Origin: Rubrivivax sp.
GTDB taxonomy: Bacteria > Pseudomonadota > Gammaproteobacteria > Burkholderiales > Burkholderiaceae_C
Assembly: GCA_020852865.1 (NCBI GenBank)
Contig: JADYZZ010000043.1
Span: 26,761 to 90,760, forward strand
DNA: 64,000 nt
Direction: 5' to 3'
The position numbers and the translations under genes were made by a program. Position 1 is the stretch's first letter, and the number at the start of each line of letters is the position of its first letter. The notes beneath the pieces are model-generated. The model did not search any database. It saw only the letters and a list, made by a program, of their open reading frames with translations, and had not been told where the DNA came from. This document shows positions 23,447 through 31,275 of the stretch, in pieces.

Positions 23447-24166
23447 CTACTCGCCGAGATAGGCCGCGCGCACCTTCGGATCTTCCAGCAGCGTGCGCGC
23501 CGGGCCGCTCATCGTGATCTCGCCCGAGTCCATCACGTAGCCGCGGTCGGCCAGGCCGAGCGCGCGGCTGGCGTTCTGCTCGACCAACAGCACGGTCGTG
23601 CCGCGCGCGTGGATGTCGTGCACGACCTCGAAGATCTTGTCGACCATCAGCGGCGACAGGCCCATCGAGGGCTCGTCGAGCAGCAGCACCTTGGGTCGCG
23701 CCATCAGCGCGCGGCCCATCGCCAGCATCTGCTGCTCGCCGCCGCTCATCGTGCCGGCGAGCTGCTGCGCGCGCTCCTTCAGGCGCGGAAAGATCGCGAA
23801 CACCTTGTCGATGTCGGCCGCGATCCCGGGCTTGTCGTCGCGCACGAAGGCGCCCATCTGCAGGTTCTCGACGATCGTCATGCGCGCGAACACGCCGCGC
23901 CCCTCGGGCACCATCACCAGGCCCTGGCGCACCAGGTCCCAGGCGCCCTGGCCCTTGATCGGACGGCCCATGAACTCGATCTCGCCGGCGGCCACCGGCT
24001 GCACGCCGGTGACGGCTTTGAGCGTGGTCGTCTTGCCCGCGCCGTTGGCGCCGATCAGGCTCACCAGTTCGCCCGCGCGCACCTCGAAGCTCACGCCCTT
24101 GACGGCCTGGATGCCGCCGTAGGCGACGCGCAGTCCGCGCACCGCGAGAAGGATGTCTTCTGCCAT
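23447..24166 (-). CDS. livF: Branched-chain amino acid ABC ATPase LivF
   Basis: A 239-residue ATPase of the branched-chain amino acid (HAAT) importer. Walker A is GANGAGKTT, the signature MSGGEQQMLAMGRAL, Walker B VLLLDEPSMGLSP, with the LivF-type Q-loop region VMVPEGRGVFARMTIVENL. It is the last gene of livHMGF. The ATG falls two bases before the livG stop codon, so coupling is likely. The substrate may be Leu/Ile/Val or another amino or aromatic acid, as the family is broad. Confidence 0.95.
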   Translation of the reverse strand: MAEDILLAVRGLRVAYGGIQAVKGVSFEVRAGELVSLIGANGAGKTTTLKAVTGVQPVAAGEIEFMGRPIKGQGAWDLVRQGLVMVPEGRGVFARMTIVENLQMGAFVRDDKPGIAADIDKVFAIFPRLKERAQQLAGTMSGGEQQMLAMGRALMARPKVLLLDEPSMGLSPLMVDKIFEVVHDIHARGTTVLLVEQNASRALGLADRGYVMDSGEITMSGPARTLLEDPKVRAAYLGE

Positions 24167-24168
24167 GA

Positions 24169-24951
24169 TCAGTGCTGGCCGGCGCCGAGGTAGGCCTCGA
24201 TCACCTTGTCGTTTCGCTGCACCTCGGCCGGCGTGCCTTCGGCGATCTGACGCCCGTAGTCGAGCACGGTGACGCGGTCGCACAGGCCCATCACCAGCTT
24301 GACGTCGTGCTCGATGAGCAAGATCGTGCGGCCGTCCTTGCGGATGCGGTCGATCAGCTCGCGCAGCACGACCTTCTCGGTGGCGTTCATGCCGGCGGCC
24401 GGCTCGTCGAGCGCGATCAGCTTGGGATCGGTGGCCAGCGCGCGCGCGATCTCCAGGCGCCGCTGGTCGCCGTAGCTGAGCGTGCGCGCGCGGTATTCGG
24501 CGTAGCGGCCGATGCCGACGTAGTCGAGCAGTTCCTGCGCGCGCCGCGCGATCGCCGCCTCCTCGGCCTTGAACGCCGGCGTGCGCAACACCGCGCCGAC
24601 CAGCCCGGAGCGCGTGCGCACATGGCGCCCGACCATCACGTTCTCCTGTGCCGTCATCTCGGGGAACAGGCGGATGTTCTGGAACGTGCGCGCGATGCCC
24701 TGCTTGGCCACTTCGTGCACGGCGCTCGGCTTGTAGGGCCGCCCGGCGAGCTCGAAGCTGCCGCCGTCGGGCGCATAGAGGCCGGTGATGACGTTGAAGA
24801 AGGTCGTCTTGCCGGCGCCGTTGGGCCCGATCAGGCCGTAGATCTCGCCGCCCCGGATCCTGATGCCCACGTCGGCCAGCGCCTGCAGGCCGCCGAAGCG
24901 CTTGCTGACGCCCTTGACTTCGAGAACGGCCGGTTCCATGTGCGCGCTCAC
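24169..24951 (-). CDS. livG: Branched-chain amino acid ABC ATPase LivG
   Basis: A 260-residue partner ATPase. Walker A is GPNGAGKTTFFNVITG, the signature LSYGDQRRLEIARALA, and Walker B LIALDEPAAGMN with the AAGMN sequence typical of LivG. The insert AFKAEEAAIARRAQELLDYVG is also typical. Two possible starts (MSAHMEP) differ by four residues. Nine bases separate it from the upstream livM. Confidence 0.95.
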   Translation of the reverse strand: MSAHMEPAVLEVKGVSKRFGGLQALADVGIRIRGGEIYGLIGPNGAGKTTFFNVITGLYAPDGGSFELAGRPYKPSAVHEVAKQGIARTFQNIRLFPEMTAQENVMVGRHVRTRSGLVGAVLRTPAFKAEEAAIARRAQELLDYVGIGRYAEYRARTLSYGDQRRLEIARALATDPKLIALDEPAAGMNATEKVVLRELIDRIRKDGRTILLIEHDVKLVMGLCDRVTVLDYGRQIAEGTPAEVQRNDKVIEAYLGAGQH

Positions 24952-24960
24952 GCCGCCTCC

Positions 24961-26073
24961 TCAGCGCGTGCCGGCGGCGGGCGCCGACGCCGCCTTGCCG
25001 TGCTCGCGCGCCGGCCACAGGCCGCGCGGGCGCAGCAGCATGATGACGATCATCGCCAGCGCGATCAGCAGCTGGCGCAGGATCGACGCGTCGATGCGCC
25101 CGCCGGTGACGTTCTGCAGGTCGATCGCGGTGGCGACGTAGCGCAACACCTCGGGCAGCGCGGCCAGCAGCAGCGCGCCGAGGATGACGCCGGGCAGGTG
25201 TCCCATGCCGCCCAGCACCACCATGGCGACGATCATCACGCTTTCCATCAGGCTGAAGCTCTCGGGCGAGACGAAGCCCTGGAAGGCGGCGAACATCGCG
25301 CCCGACACGCCGCCGAAGGTGGCGCCCATGCCGAAGGCGAGCAGCTTCATGTTGCGCGTATTGATGCCCATCGCCTTGGCCGCGATCTCGTCCTCGCGGA
25401 TCGCCATCCAGCCGCGGCCGATGCGGCTGCGCTCGAGACGCTGGCAGATGACGACGCTGAACACCACGAGCGCGAGGAACAGGTAGTAGTACAGCGTCAC
25501 CGAGGCGATGCGGTACTCGCCGACGACGAAGGGCTTGCCGAAGTCGAAGAAGAACTCCGAGCCGCGCACGCCCAGCGTCATCGAGTCGATGCGGTCCAGT
25601 CCGCGCGGGCCGTTGGTGATGTTGATCGGCTGCTCGAGGTTGTTCAGGAACACGCGGATGATCTCGCCGAAGCCCAGCGTCACGATCGCCAGGTAGTCGC
25701 CGCGCAGCTTGAGCACCGGGATGCCGAGCAGCACGCCGGCCACCGCCGCCAGGCCGGCCGCCAGCGGCACCACGAGCAGGATCGGCGTGTGCAGCCCGTT
25801 CGGGAACAGGGCGGCGAACCAGGGGAAGTTCTCGCTCAGCTGCGGGCTGGCCATCAGCGCGTACATGTAGGCGCCGACGGCATAGAAGGCGACATAGCCG
25901 AGGTCGAGCAGGCCGGCGTAGCCGACGACGATGTTCAGGCCGAGCGCGAGCAGCACGTACAACAGCGCCAGCGCCAGGATGCGCACCCAGCCCTGGCCGA
26001 AGCTCTGCGCGACCAGCGGCAGCGCCACCAGCGCCGCGGCGCAGAGGAGGAAGACAAGGAACCTGTTCTTCAT
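24961..26073 (-). CDS. livM: Branched-chain amino acid ABC permease LivM
   Basis: A 370-residue inner-membrane permease with about nine to ten hydrophobic segments. Family marks are NIVVGYAGLLDLGYVAFYAVGAY, the cytoplasmic EAA-like loop SRIGRGWMAIREDEIAAKAMGINTRNMKLLAF and VVLGGMGHLPGVILGALLL. It pairs with LivH to form the channel. It does not resemble the LivM relic at the left edge closely enough to be its parent. Confidence 0.94.
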   Translation of the reverse strand: MKNRFLVFLLCAAALVALPLVAQSFGQGWVRILALALLYVLLALGLNIVVGYAGLLDLGYVAFYAVGAYMYALMASPQLSENFPWFAALFPNGLHTPILLVVPLAAGLAAVAGVLLGIPVLKLRGDYLAIVTLGFGEIIRVFLNNLEQPINITNGPRGLDRIDSMTLGVRGSEFFFDFGKPFVVGEYRIASVTLYYYLFLALVVFSVVICQRLERSRIGRGWMAIREDEIAAKAMGINTRNMKLLAFGMGATFGGVSGAMFAAFQGFVSPESFSLMESVMIVAMVVLGGMGHLPGVILGALLLAALPEVLRYVATAIDLQNVTGGRIDASILRQLLIALAMIVIMLLRPRGLWPAREHGKAASAPAAGTR

Positions 26074-26098
26074 CGGGGCGGACCTTCGGGCAGCGCGT

Positions 26099-27022
26099 TC
26101 ACGCGCGGTCGGCCACGCGCTCGCCGAGCAGGCCCGCGGGCCTGAGCGTCAGCACGAGGATCAGCGTGGTGAAGGCGAAGATGTCGGTGTACTGGCTGCC
26201 GAGCACGCCGCCGGTGAGCGTGCCCAGGTAGCCGGCGCCCAGCGCCTCGACCAGGCCGAGCATGACGCCGCCCAGCACTGCCCCGGCCAGGTTGCCGATG
26301 CCGCCCAGCACGGCCGCGGTGAAGGCCTTGAGTCCGGGCATGAAGCCCATCGAGTGCTGCACGGTGCCGTAGTTGGCCGCCCACATCACGCCGGCCACCG
26401 CAGCCAGCGTGGCGCCGATGACGAAGGTCGCCGAGATCACCATGTCGGGCTTGACGCCCATCAGCGCCGCGACGCGCGGGTTCTCGGCCGTGGCGCGCAT
26501 CGCGCGCCCCAGCCGCGTGCGGTTGACCACCCACATCAACCCGGCGAGGATGACGGCCGTGGCGCCCAGGATGATGCACTGCGTGACGCTGATCACCGGG
26601 CCGCCGAGGTTGATGGGCTCCACCGGCAGCAGCTGCGGGTAGGGCTTGGGATTGGGCTTCCAGACGATCATCGCCAGCGTCTGCAGCAGCAGGCTCATGC
26701 CCATCGCGGTGATGAGCGGCGCCAGCCGCGGCGCGTTGCGCAGCGGCCGGTAGGCGAGCTTCTCGATCGTGAAGTTGAGCGCCGCGCACACGACGATCGC
26801 GCAGGGCAGCGAGATCAGCAGCAGCGCCCAGCCCGGCAGGCCCGAGCCCGCGAGGGCGCCGACCACGGTCCAGCTCGTGAGGGCGCCCACCATCAGCACC
26901 TCGCCATGCGCGAAGTTGATGAGGTTAATGATCCCGTAGACCATCGTGTAGCCCAGCGCCACGAGCGCATACATGCTGCCGAGCACGAGCCCGTTGATAA
27001 TCTGCTGAAGGAAGATCTCCAT
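26099..27022 (-). CDS. livH: Branched-chain amino acid ABC permease LivH
   Basis: A 307-residue permease and first gene of livHMGF. It begins MEIFLQQIINGLVLGSMYALVALGYTMVYGII, the classic LivH start, continues NLINFAHGEVLMVGA, and has the cytoplasmic loop RTRLGRAMRATAENPRVAALMGV and VLGGIGNLAGAVLGG. A receptor gene is missing upstream; the nearest LivK-like gene is at 46-47 kb. The start is clear. Confidence 0.95.
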   Translation of the reverse strand: MEIFLQQIINGLVLGSMYALVALGYTMVYGIINLINFAHGEVLMVGALTSWTVVGALAGSGLPGWALLLISLPCAIVVCAALNFTIEKLAYRPLRNAPRLAPLITAMGMSLLLQTLAMIVWKPNPKPYPQLLPVEPINLGGPVISVTQCIILGATAVILAGLMWVVNRTRLGRAMRATAENPRVAALMGVKPDMVISATFVIGATLAAVAGVMWAANYGTVQHSMGFMPGLKAFTAAVLGGIGNLAGAVLGGVMLGLVEALGAGYLGTLTGGVLGSQYTDIFAFTTLILVLTLRPAGLLGERVADRA

Positions 27023-27180
27023 CGTCGGGGCGACTCCGTTGCTGCCACGGGCTGCGGCCCGAACGCCAAGCCGGCGCGTGGTGCGCGCCGGCCCTCACCA
27101 CCGCGTCGGAAGTCCGGGAGCCGGCTGCGCCGCAGTGGCGCGGGATTGTAGGAGCGGGGTCCGGGCTTCCCTGCCCGGTC

Positions 27181-28572
27181 TTACCCACCCTCCGGCAGCA
27201 CCCCTGACTCGGGCGGCGCAGCCTCGGCAGCCGCGTCGAGCGCGCGCAGTTGCGCGATCCGCTCGCCGATGCGCTGCTCGAGGCCGCGCGCCGTCGGCAC
27301 GTAGAAGCGCTCGCCGTCCAGGCCCTCGGGCAGGTAGCGCAGGCCAGCCGCATAGCCCTCGGCCTCGTCGTGCGCGTAGCGGTAGCCCGCGCCGTGGCCG
27401 AGCTGGCGCGCCAGCGGCGTCGGCGCGTTGCGCAGATGCGGCGGCACCGGACGCGAGCCGTCGCGCTGCACGCGCTCGCGCACCGCGCCCCAGGCGCGGT
27501 AGACGGCGTTGGACTTGGGCGCGACCGCCAGGTACACCACCGCCTCGGCCAGCGCCAGCTCGCCTTCGGGCGAGCCCAGGCGCTCGTAGACCTCGGCCGC
27601 GTCGAGCGCCAGGCGCAGCGCGCGCGGGTCGGCCAGCCCGATGTCCTCCGTGGCCATGCGCACGATGCGCCGCGCCGCATAGCGCGGATCGACACCGGCG
27701 TCGAGCATGCGCGCCAGCCAGTACAGCGCCGCATCGGGGTCGGAGCCGCGCACCGACTTGTGCAAGGCCGAGATCTGGTCGTAGAAGACATCGCCGCCCT
27801 TGTCGCCGCGGCGCAGCAGACGGCCGAGCGCACGCTCGAGCATCGCCTCGTCGATGAGCGCCACGCCTGCATTGGCCGCCACCACGCTCTCGTAGGCATT
27901 GAGCAGCCGGCGCGCATCACCGTCAGCCTGCTCGACCAGCCGGGCGCACGCGCCGGGTGCGAGCGGCGGTGCGGCCAGCGCCGCCTGCGCACGCCTGAGC
28001 AACTGCTCGAGCTCGGCATCGGCCAGCGGTTCGAGCACATGCACCGCCGCGCGCGACAGCAGCGCCGAGTTCACCTCGAACGCCGGGTTCTCGGTGGTGG
28101 CGCCGATGAAGGTGAACAGGCCCGACTCGACATGCGGCAGGAAGGCGTCCTGCTGCGCCTTGTTGAAGCGGTGCACCTCGTCGACGAAAACCACCGTCGC
28201 GCGCCCGGCACGGCGCATCGCCTCGGCCTGCTCCACCGCGTCGCGGATCTCCTTGACGCCGGCCAGCACCGCCGACAGCACGATGAAATGCGCGCCGGTG
28301 GCGCCGGCCAGCAGCCGCGCCAGCGTCGTCTTGCCAGTGCCCGGCGGACCCCAGAGGATCATCGAAGGCACCCGGCCGCTCTCGAACGCCACGCGCAGCG
28401 GCCGACCCGGCGCCAGCAGCTGCGGCTGGCCGATCATGTCGTCCAGCCGCTGCGGGCGCAGCCGCTCGGCCAGAGGCGCGGTCGCGGCGGCACGCCGCTG
28501 CCGCACGGGCGCGTCGGCGAACAGTCCCGGCTGCGCCTGCTGCGGGTCGTCACGATGCGTCGGCACGTTCAC
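27181..28572 (-). CDS. rarA: Replication-associated recombination protein A
   Basis: A 463-residue AAA+ ATPase of the RarA/MgsA/WRNIP1 family that acts at stalled replication forks and binds SSB. It shows PLAERLRPQRLDDMIGQPQLL at the start, Walker A GPPGTGKTTLARLLAG, Walker B VVFVDEVHRFNKAQQDAFLP, the sensor GATTENPAFEVNSALLSR and the C-terminal tetramerisation part (YRYAHDEAEGYAAGLRYLPEGL). In many proteobacteria it follows lolA. Here lolA lies 12 kb upstream on the same strand, which shows that an insertion or rearrangement occurred. Confidence 0.95.
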   Translation of the reverse strand: MNVPTHRDDPQQAQPGLFADAPVRQRRAAATAPLAERLRPQRLDDMIGQPQLLAPGRPLRVAFESGRVPSMILWGPPGTGKTTLARLLAGATGAHFIVLSAVLAGVKEIRDAVEQAEAMRRAGRATVVFVDEVHRFNKAQQDAFLPHVESGLFTFIGATTENPAFEVNSALLSRAAVHVLEPLADAELEQLLRRAQAALAAPPLAPGACARLVEQADGDARRLLNAYESVVAANAGVALIDEAMLERALGRLLRRGDKGGDVFYDQISALHKSVRGSDPDAALYWLARMLDAGVDPRYAARRIVRMATEDIGLADPRALRLALDAAEVYERLGSPEGELALAEAVVYLAVAPKSNAVYRAWGAVRERVQRDGSRPVPPHLRNAPTPLARQLGHGAGYRYAHDEAEGYAAGLRYLPEGLDGERFYVPTARGLEQRIGERIAQLRALDAAAEAAPPESGVLPEGG

Positions 28573-28594
28573 GCGGCGATTGTGGCAGCGGGCT

Positions 28595-28643
28595 GCAGCG
28601 CGGCCGGGCCGCGCGCTGTGCAGACCCGACGCAGCGCGGCCGG
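28595..28643. repeat. 13-bp direct repeat at accessory-block edge
   Basis: GCAGCGCGGCCGG occurs at 28595-28607 and 28631-28643, between rarA and the Crp/Fnr gene. The first copy also pairs with the following GGCCGCGCGCTG to make an imperfect hairpin. It may be a terminator or a junction scar; nothing more can be said. Confidence 0.45.
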
Positions 28644-28646
28644 TCC

Positions 28647-29333
28647 TCAGCGCCGGCGGTCGCCGGCCTCCAGCCGGGCGCGCTCGACGATCGTGATCTG
28701 CCGGCCGGCGACGCGCAGCAGCCCGGCCTGTGCCATCTCGTGCAGCAGGCGCGAGAAGTGCTCGGGCGTGAGGTTCAGGTGGGCAGCGACGGCCGCCTTG
28801 GTGGCCGGCAGCCTGAAGCTGCGCGCGCCGGCGTCGTCGGTGGCGCGCAGCAGATAGTCGACCAGGCGCGCACGGCCGCTGCCCAGCGCCTGACGGTCGA
28901 GGTCGCGCACCAGCGCCTCGATGCGCTGGCTCAGGCCGGCGATCACGCGGCGCGCCAGGCGCGGGCTGCGTTCGAGCTCGGCGAACACCGCTTCCCTGGG
29001 CAGCTGCAGCACCAGTGCGTCGCCCACCGCCTCGGCGTCGACCAGCGCCGGGCGCTCGAGGAACATCACCGGCTCGCCGAAGCTGCGGCCGGCCCCGACG
29101 ACGCCGGTGAGCCGCTCGCCGCGCGCGGGCGTGCGTGCGACGAGCCGGATCTCGCCGTGCACCACCACGTACATCGCACTCGCCGCATCGCCCTTGCTGA
29201 ACAGGCGCTCGCCGCGCGCCAGCCGGCGCAGCTGGGTCGCCGCCGCCAGCCGCGCCAGCGAAGCTTCGTCGAGCGACTTGAACAGCGGCTGTGCGGCCAG
29301 GAAGTCGCGTGGCGCGATCGGGCGCGGCGGCAT
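28647..29333 (-). CDS. Crp/Fnr-family regulator, possibly Dnr/NnrR-like
   Basis: A 228-residue transcription regulator with an N-terminal cyclic-nucleotide-binding-like beta barrel (RGERLFSKGDAASAMYVVVHGEIRLV), a long dimer helix and a C-terminal HTH (TKAAVAAHLNLTPEHFSRLLHEMAQAGLLRVAGRQI). No Fnr-type N-terminal cysteine cluster is present, so it is not an iron-sulfur Fnr; Dnr/NnrR-type heme or NO sensors lack it as well. Neighbours (FmdE-like, hemerythrin-like and DnrO-like genes transcribed toward it on the same strand) support a role in low-oxygen or NO response. The effector is unproven. Confidence 0.8.
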   Translation of the reverse strand: MPPRPIAPRDFLAAQPLFKSLDEASLARLAAATQLRRLARGERLFSKGDAASAMYVVVHGEIRLVARTPARGERLTGVVGAGRSFGEPVMFLERPALVDAEAVGDALVLQLPREAVFAELERSPRLARRVIAGLSQRIEALVRDLDRQALGSGRARLVDYLLRATDDAGARSFRLPATKAAVAAHLNLTPEHFSRLLHEMAQAGLLRVAGRQITIVERARLEAGDRRR

Positions 29334-29391
29334 GCGCGACTCAGAACCGCCGCAGAGGTGGATCAGGCGCGCGCTTCGTCACTTCACACGC

Positions 29392-30000
29392 TCAGGCCTC
29401 GCGCACGACGATCAGGCTCGGGTCGTCGGCGTGCTCGATCAGGATCTGGCGCACGCGCTCCTGCCAGGCGCGCGCGAAAGCCGTGCGCGACGCCTCGTCG
29501 GCCCCGGGCGCCAGCGCCGCCTGCAGCAGCGGCCTGAGCCCGCTCGGGCTCGGCACGGCCTCGGTGTGATGCGACACCTCGACCGTGCGGCCGTCGTCCA
29601 GGCGCGTGAAGCGCATCTGGCCCTGCATCGCGATGCCGAAGCTCAGCAGATCGTTGCGCCGGTGCATGCCGGCCAGGCCCTTGAAGCCGGCGCGACCGGC
29701 AGCGCCGGTGACGAGCGTGGCGACGGCCGCGATCACGCCGGCCACTCCGGCGTCCTCGGCCTCGCGCATCTGCACGCGCACGCCGCCGCGCTGCGGCAGG
29801 CGATCGGGGTACAGCCGCGCCAGCGCCGCACGCGTCATCAGCCAGGCGCCGGCCACCGTCGGGCAGGAGTGGCCGGCCAGCTTGACGGCGTCGACGTAGC
29901 GGTACGCGATGCGGCCGTCGGCCGCCGCGCCCAGCAGTTGCGCCAGCGCGTCGTGCACGACGATCGGCGGCACCTGGTCGAAGAAGGCCGGCGCATTCAT
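29392..30000 (-). CDS. FmdE-family protein
   Basis: A 202-residue protein similar to the FmdE domain first described next to formylmethanofuran dehydrogenase genes. Recognisable segments are DAVKLAGHSCPTVAGAWLMTRAAL, RGGVRVQMREAEDAGVAG and GFKGLAGMHRRNDLLSFGIAMQG. The family is thought to bind metal and to be linked to molybdoenzymes or metal handling, but no biochemical role is settled. Its ATG overlaps the stop of the hemerythrin-like gene (ATGA), so the two are translationally coupled. No molybdoenzyme genes are visible in the window. Confidence 0.7.
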   Translation of the reverse strand: MNAPAFFDQVPPIVVHDALAQLLGAAADGRIAYRYVDAVKLAGHSCPTVAGAWLMTRAALARLYPDRLPQRGGVRVQMREAEDAGVAGVIAAVATLVTGAAGRAGFKGLAGMHRRNDLLSFGIAMQGQMRFTRLDDGRTVEVSHHTEAVPSPSGLRPLLQAALAPGADEASRTAFARAWQERVRQILIEHADDPSLIVVREA

Positions 30001-30467
30001 GGTGCGCCGCCCGCCCGGGCGCGCTGCGCCAGCAGCCGCACCTGGCGTCCGACCAGGATCGCCGCCGGGTACATGACTTCCTCCTCGGTGCGGGCGTGCT
30101 GGATGAGCTCGTCGGCAAAGGCCACGATCTCGGCGCGGTCGGCACGCTCGGCGGCCGCGCGCAGCCGCTGCAGTGCGGCGACGATGGCTGCGTGCTCCTC
30201 GAGCATGGTCGGCAGATCGGCCTCGAGGCGATCGGTGAGCGCGAGCACCTCGGCCATCTCGTCGGCGAACTCGCCGCGCGCCAGCGCGCCGAGCAGGCCA
30301 AGAGGCGGCAGCGCGGTCTCGTCCTCCTTGACGAAGTGCGGGTGCATCAGACGGGCGAGCGTCTTGGCGGCGTCGCCGACTTCGCCCTGCAACGCGGCCG
30401 CGTTGCGCAACGTTCCGTGCAGCGCTTCGTGCTCCTGCCGCAACGGGGTGGGGATGGTGAACTTCAT
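29997..30467 (-). CDS. Hemerythrin-like HHE-domain protein
   Basis: A 156-residue, mostly helical protein with the histidine and acidic pattern of hemerythrin cation-binding domains: PTPLRQEHEALHGTL, LMHPHFVKEDETALPPLGLL, TMLEEHAAIVAAL and ELIQHARTEEEVMYPAAIL. Such proteins hold a di-iron site and bind O2 or NO, or help repair iron-sulfur centres. It lies between the DnrO-like and FmdE-like genes, 20 nt after the former. It has no signal peptide, so it should be cytoplasmic. Confidence 0.82.
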   Translation of the reverse strand: MKFTIPTPLRQEHEALHGTLRNAAALQGEVGDAAKTLARLMHPHFVKEDETALPPLGLLGALARGEFADEMAEVLALTDRLEADLPTMLEEHAAIVAALQRLRAAAERADRAEIVAFADELIQHARTEEEVMYPAAILVGRQVRLLAQRARAGGAP

Positions 30468-30487
30468 GATGCTCTCCGGCGGCGGGT

Positions 30488-30994
30488 TCAATGAAGGCCA
30501 CGGATCGGCTTGAAGCCGGGGTGGTCGAAGTTGCTGCCGTAGGCGTTGACGGCCTTGGCGACGCGCACCAGACCCTGCGCCGCACCCGCCGCGCCGCCCT
30601 TGCCCGCCATGGCGTCGGTGCCGGCGCCGATATCGCCGATGACGATGTGCAGCATCGCGTCGGCCTTCGGCTCGAGCTTGCAGTTGCTCACGATGCCGGC
30701 GACCTGGGTCTCGACCTCGCCCGCCAGCGCCGCGTATTGCGCCGCGCTCAGCTTGCCGCCGTGGGCCGCCGCGAGCTGCGGCTCGACCAGGGCGCGGATG
30801 CGGCCCATGCCGTCGCGCAGCGGCGCATCGGTGCCCCACTTGCGGCCGTGGTCCAGGCTCAGCTTGGCCGGGGCCGCGGCGCCGTGGTCGTGCTCGTGCG
30901 GCTGCGCCGCCCAGGCGGCCGGTGCCCCCACCAGCGCCACGCTCGCGCCGACGGCGACGCCAGCGATCCAGACTCCCAGATTCGACTTCCTCAT
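30488..30994 (-). CDS. DnrO-like periplasmic protein
   Basis: A 168-residue protein with a signal peptide (cleavage near AWA-AQ), a His-rich mature start (HEHDHG) and the conserved core LSLDHGRKWGTDAPLRDGMGRIRALV, followed by VSNCKLEPKADAMLHIVIGDI and NAYGSNFDHPGFKPI. This matches my memory of DnrO-type proteins next to dnr regulators in denitrifying pseudomonads; the molecular role is unknown. Histidines and one Cys suggest metal or heme binding. It is the first gene of the run leading to the Crp/Fnr gene and has AGGAG as SD sequence. Confidence 0.6.
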   Translation of the reverse strand: MRKSNLGVWIAGVAVGASVALVGAPAAWAAQPHEHDHGAAAPAKLSLDHGRKWGTDAPLRDGMGRIRALVEPQLAAAHGGKLSAAQYAALAGEVETQVAGIVSNCKLEPKADAMLHIVIGDIGAGTDAMAGKGGAAGAAQGLVRVAKAVNAYGSNFDHPGFKPIRGLH

Positions 30995-31010
30995 TTCGAT
31001 CTCCTCGAGC

Positions 31011-31031
31011 GGCAGGCGACCATCGCCTGCC
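31011..31031 (-). promoter_or_regulatory. Leader stem-loop before the DnrO-like gene
   Basis: A perfect 9-bp stem, GGCAGGCGA / TCGCCTGCC, with a 3-nt loop, 16 nt upstream of the start codon and directly 5' of the SD sequence. It could stabilise the mRNA or gate ribosome access. Confidence 0.5.
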
Positions 31032-31083
31032 TGCGTCGTGGGAGGGCGGCGGCGCCCGGCGGTTCACCCGCGCTCGCGCCGGC

Positions 31084-31097
31084 TTAGGAAACATCAA
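31084..31097 (-). promoter_or_regulatory. Possible Fnr/Dnr-type box
   Basis: TTAGGAAACATCAA (on the other strand TTGATGTTTCCTAA) has one perfect and one degenerate half of the TTGAT-N4-ATCAA consensus. It lies about 90 bp upstream of the DnrO-like gene, the head of a cluster that contains a Crp/Fnr regulator. A matching -10 box is not evident. The rest of the 281-bp gap shows only GC-rich sequence and the stem-loop. Confidence 0.35.
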
Positions 31098-31275
31098 GAA
31101 TACGTGGTCGCAAAGGCGCGCGGCTGCCGAACCTGCACGCACGGACGGCAGGTTCCTCGGCTCGGGGCACGGCGCCGCAGCAGGCCGGTACGCACACGCC
31201 GCGAGCCCGGTCCGGCTGGTTGGGACGCCGCGGCGACATCGAGGCGGCATCGAGGCGGCCGCCGCCCGGGCCCGC

